NCBI GenBank assembly: GCA_028713915.1
Contig: JAQTNK010000004.1
Location: 89,499 to 153,498, forward strand
Source: Rhodocyclaceae bacterium
GTDB lineage: Bacteria; Pseudomonadota; Gammaproteobacteria; Burkholderiales; Rhodocyclaceae
Length of the DNA: 64,000 nt
Direction of reading: 5' to 3'
Positions 61,568-64,000 of this stretch are shown here, one piece after another. Positions within the stretch are counted from its first letter, which is position 1; every line of letters begins with the position of its first letter. Made by a program: the position numbers and the translations under genes. The notes beneath the pieces were generated by a model, which was given only the letters and a program-made list of their open reading frames with translations, had not been told where the DNA came from and ran no database searches.

Positions 61568-64000
61568 ATGGGCAACGAGACGGGCAATGCGGCGCTGGAT
61601 CTCGAGCAGATCCTGATAGCGGCGGTGCAGTTGCAGCAGTCTGGCGACCTCAAGGGCGCCGTGGAGATCTATCGCGACGTGCTGCAAGTGGCGCCGGAAA
61701 ATGCCAATGCCCATCATCTGCTCGGTCTGGCGGCCGCCCAGGCCGGCAATCTTGAGGTTGCCGCGCAGGTGCTGGAGCGGGCGATTGCGTTGCGCGCCGG
61801 AGAAGCTTCGTTTCATCTGGACCTCGGCCGCGTGCTGCGTGCGGCGGGCAAGCCGGATGCTGCGCGCGAACATTTTCAACGGGCACTCGACCTGGATCCC
61901 GGTTCACCGGGCGGCCTGGTGGAAATGGGCAATGCCTGTCTCGACGGCGGCGACGCCCGCGCCGCGGCCCAGTGCTTCGAGAGCGCCCTGGCCGCCGACG
62001 CCATTGACGTTGCGGCCATTCAGGGACTAAAGAAGGTCCGGTCGATGGCAGGCGCCCAGACGGCAGCGGCGCTGCCTGCGGGCGGCACGAATGACGAGGG
62101 CACGCCGAAGCTCGACAAGGCGAACATCCCGGCGGCCATTGCCGAGGCGGTGGCGTTGCAGCAGGGCGGGCGGGCCGACGCTGCGGCGGCCATCTATCGG
62201 GCCGTGCTCGCCCTCGAGCCCGGCAATCCCGATGCGCTCAATCTGCTCGGTGTCGTGACTCACGAACAAGGGAAGCACAAGGCCGCCGTGCAACTGTTCA
62301 AGAGGGCGCTGCAGCGGGCCGGAGGCGTCGCCATGATTCACAACAACCTGGGCTTGGCGCTTCACGCGCAAGGGAAGATCGCCGAAGCGACCCGATCGTA
62401 CGAGAAAGCTGTTTCGCTCGACCCGAACATGGCGGAAGCCAATCTGAATCTCGGCACGGCGTATGAAAACGTCAAGGATTTCGCCGCGGCGCAAGCCTGC
62501 TATCGGCGTGCCATCGAGCTGCAGCCGGGTTTCGCCAAGGCCTTCCAGAATCTCGGCAAGCTGCTTCACACGCTTCATGGCGGCGAAGCCGGCACGGCGG
62601 AACTGGAGCGCGCCGTGGCGTTGGTGCCGCTATCGCCGGTGGCGCGCGTGGACCTGGGTTCGCATCTGCTGCGGCTCGATCGTGCCGCCGCAGCGCAGCC
62701 GCATCTTGAACTTGCGCTGGCGCTGGCGCCGGATCTGCCCGAGGTCCAGAACGCCTACGGCTGGCTGCTGCAGAAGAACGGCCAGCACCAGGCGGCGCTG
62801 GCGCACTACGAACGGGCGTGCGAACTGAGGCCCGACTATCCCGAGGCGCTCAATAACCGCGGCGCGGCGCTCAACGAACTGGGCCGGTTCGAGGAGGCCG
62901 TACCCTGGCTCGAGAAGGCGCTGGACGCGAAGCCGGGCTACCTCGAACCGATCGTCAATCTGAGCGTCGTATTGAACAACCTGAATCGATACGACGAGGC
63001 CATCGGCTACGCGCGAACGGGTTTGGCGCGCGCACCGGACTCGCATGAGCTGTGGAATTCGAGCGGCTGCATCTATCGCAACCTGGCGCAGTTCGACGTC
63101 GCCGAGCAGCACTTCAAGCGCGCCCTGGAATTGAAGCCCGACTTTCTCGATGCCCTCAACAACGAAGCGCTGATGTTGCGGGCCCGGGGCCGCTTCGGCG
63201 ACTCCGAGAAGCTTTATCGCGAGGCGCTGAAGCTCGGAAAGCTCGATGCGGTGCTGAGGTGGAACCTGGGCCTGGCCCTGATCAGCCAGGGCAAGCTGCA
63301 GGAAGGCTGGGCGCTTTACGAGTTTCGCTGGCAGACGATTTTGCGCGATATCGCCCGCCGTTTTCCGCAGCCGTGGTGGAGCGGCGAGCCGCTGGCCGGC
63401 AAGCGCATCCTGCTGCGCGGCGAGCAAGGGGTCGGCGACGAAATCATGTTTGCCAACCCGGTTGGCGATATCGTCGCCCAGGCCGCCGAGTGCCTGATCG
63501 AGGTCGATCCGCGGCTGGTCACGTTGTTCGAACGTTCGTTTCCGCGGGCAAAGGTGTTCGCCAGAACGGATCAGCCGGCGCCGGCATTGCTGGAGCCGGG
63601 CATCGATTACCAGGCGCCGTTCGGCAACCTGTTCCGCTGGGTGCGGCCGACGGTCGACGCCTTTCCGCCGCAGGGCGGCTATCTGCGCGCCGCGGCCGAG
63701 CGGACGGCGGCATGGCGCGAACGCCTGGCGCAGCAAGGCAAGGGCTTGATCGTCGGAATTTCGTGGCGCAGCCGGCTGAGGACCCACTTGCGCAATGCCC
63801 AGTTCACGCGCTTGCCGGAGTGGCGGGCGATCTTCTCGATTCCCGGCCTGGTCTTCGTCAACCTTCAATACGACGAGAGTCGCGACGAGATCGCCGAGGC
63901 CGAACGCCTGTTCGGGATCAGGATTCACAGCTTCGACGAAGTTGATCTGCTCAACGATCTCGATGGCGCCGCTGCGCTCACCGCGGCCTGCGATCTGGTG
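61568..64000 (+). CDS. TPR protein with C-terminal glycosyltransferase-like region, 3' end beyond window
   Basis: 811 residues are visible and the frame is still open at the right edge. About 550 residues of tetratricopeptide repeats (for example GNPDALNLLGVVTHEQGKHK, PNMAEANLNLGTAYENVKDF) are followed by a region with KRILLRGEQGVGDEIMFANP, typical of bacterial TPR-glycosyltransferase-like proteins. Such genes often lie beside flagellin genes and modify flagellin. Divergent from fliC across a 220-base gap that is AT-rich near this start. Substrate is inferred; a sugar-synthesis locus may continue outside the window. Confidence 0.8.
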   Translation, partial: MGNETGNAALDLEQILIAAVQLQQSGDLKGAVEIYRDVLQVAPENANAHHLLGLAAAQAGNLEVAAQVLERAIALRAGEASFHLDLGRVLRAAGKPDAAREHFQRALDLDPGSPGGLVEMGNACLDGGDARAAAQCFESALAADAIDVAAIQGLKKVRSMAGAQTAAALPAGGTNDEGTPKLDKANIPAAIAEAVALQQGGRADAAAAIYRAVLALEPGNPDALNLLGVVTHEQGKHKAAVQLFKRALQRAGGVAMIHNNLGLALHAQGKIAEATRSYEKAVSLDPNMAEANLNLGTAYENVKDFAAAQACYRRAIELQPGFAKAFQNLGKLLHTLHGGEAGTAELERAVALVPLSPVARVDLGSHLLRLDRAAAAQPHLELALALAPDLPEVQNAYGWLLQKNGQHQAALAHYERACELRPDYPEALNNRGAALNELGRFEEAVPWLEKALDAKPGYLEPIVNLSVVLNNLNRYDEAIGYARTGLARAPDSHELWNSSGCIYRNLAQFDVAEQHFKRALELKPDFLDALNNEALMLRARGRFGDSEKLYREALKLGKLDAVLRWNLGLALISQGKLQEGWALYEFRWQTILRDIARRFPQPWWSGEPLAGKRILLRGEQGVGDEIMFANPVGDIVAQAAECLIEVDPRLVTLFERSFPRAKVFARTDQPAPALLEPGIDYQAPFGNLFRWVRPTVDAFPPQGGYLRAAAERTAAWRERLAQQGKGLIVGISWRSRLRTHLRNAQFTRLPEWRAIFSIPGLVFVNLQYDESRDEIAEAERLFGIRIHSFDEVDLLNDLDGAAALTAACDLV

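Noticed and set aside
1..64000. CRISPR arrays, tRNA or rRNA genes, insertion sequences, integrases
   Set aside because: None seen on either strand; the repeats found are protein-coding modules or short palindromes.

Overview
The window is GC-rich DNA carrying an almost complete polar-type flagellar and chemotaxis locus: 61 protein-coding genes packed end to end, no RNA genes, and no gene-free stretch longer than about 220 bases. The gene content suggests a betaproteobacterium, most likely near Rhodocyclales. It has MotC/MotD-type stators, FlhF with an FlhG-like partner, an FlrB/FlrC-type two-component pair with sigma-54 promoters, CheZ, two CheV proteins and FlgH/FlgI rings. The taxonomic placement is inference; no ribosomal or housekeeping marker is present.

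Layout. (1) 1-15.8 kb, + strand, chemotaxis: the 3' part of one chemoreceptor, a second PAS-containing receptor whose signalling half is almost the same DNA, cheR-cheD-cheB, an HsbA/HsbR-like partner-switch pair, a third receptor with a C-terminal extra domain, cheV-cheV-cheY-cheZ and cheA. No free-standing cheW is present. (2) 15.9-23.8 kb, + strand: flhB-flhA-flhF-flhG-fliA-motC-motD. The FlhG-like protein has an unusual lysine-free Walker A. (3) 23.8-25.4 kb, - strand: flgA-flgM-flgN, divergent from flgBCDEFGHIJ, flgKL and a small lipoprotein gene (25.6-38.4 kb, + strand). (4) 38.4-49.2 kb, - strand: fliFGHIJKLMNOPQR, divergent from flrB-flrC-fliE and an M48 peptidase gene (49.3-53.1 kb, + strand). 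(5) 53.1-61.3 kb, - strand: ycgR, a second fliK-like gene overlapping a truncated flhB homologue (flhX), then fliT, fliS, fliD, flaG and fliC. (6) 61.6 kb to the right edge, + strand: a large TPR protein running out of the window, a candidate flagellin glycosyltransferase.

Regulation. A canonical sigma-28 promoter lies before fliC. Sigma-54-like -24/-12 elements lie before flgB, flgK, fliE, fliF and, more weakly, fliD. A 15-bp palindrome, CGGCAA-N3-TTGCCG, occurs in five perfect copies (before flhB, between flgA and flgB, before flgK, between fliF and flrB, and inside fliK) and three one-mismatch copies (flgI-flgJ gap, and two inside flrC upstream of fliE). It is the best candidate for an undescribed regulon signal here, plausibly the binding site of FlrC or of a FleQ/FlrA-type master regulator encoded elsewhere.

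Other points: the axial proteins FlgE, FlgK, FliD and FliC are unusually long and are built from repeated beta-rich modules, some resembling each other across different proteins; CheZ has a duplicated acidic N-terminal motif; and the twin receptors show a sharp codon-usage break. All coordinates and motifs were read by eye from the sequence; no database search was run.
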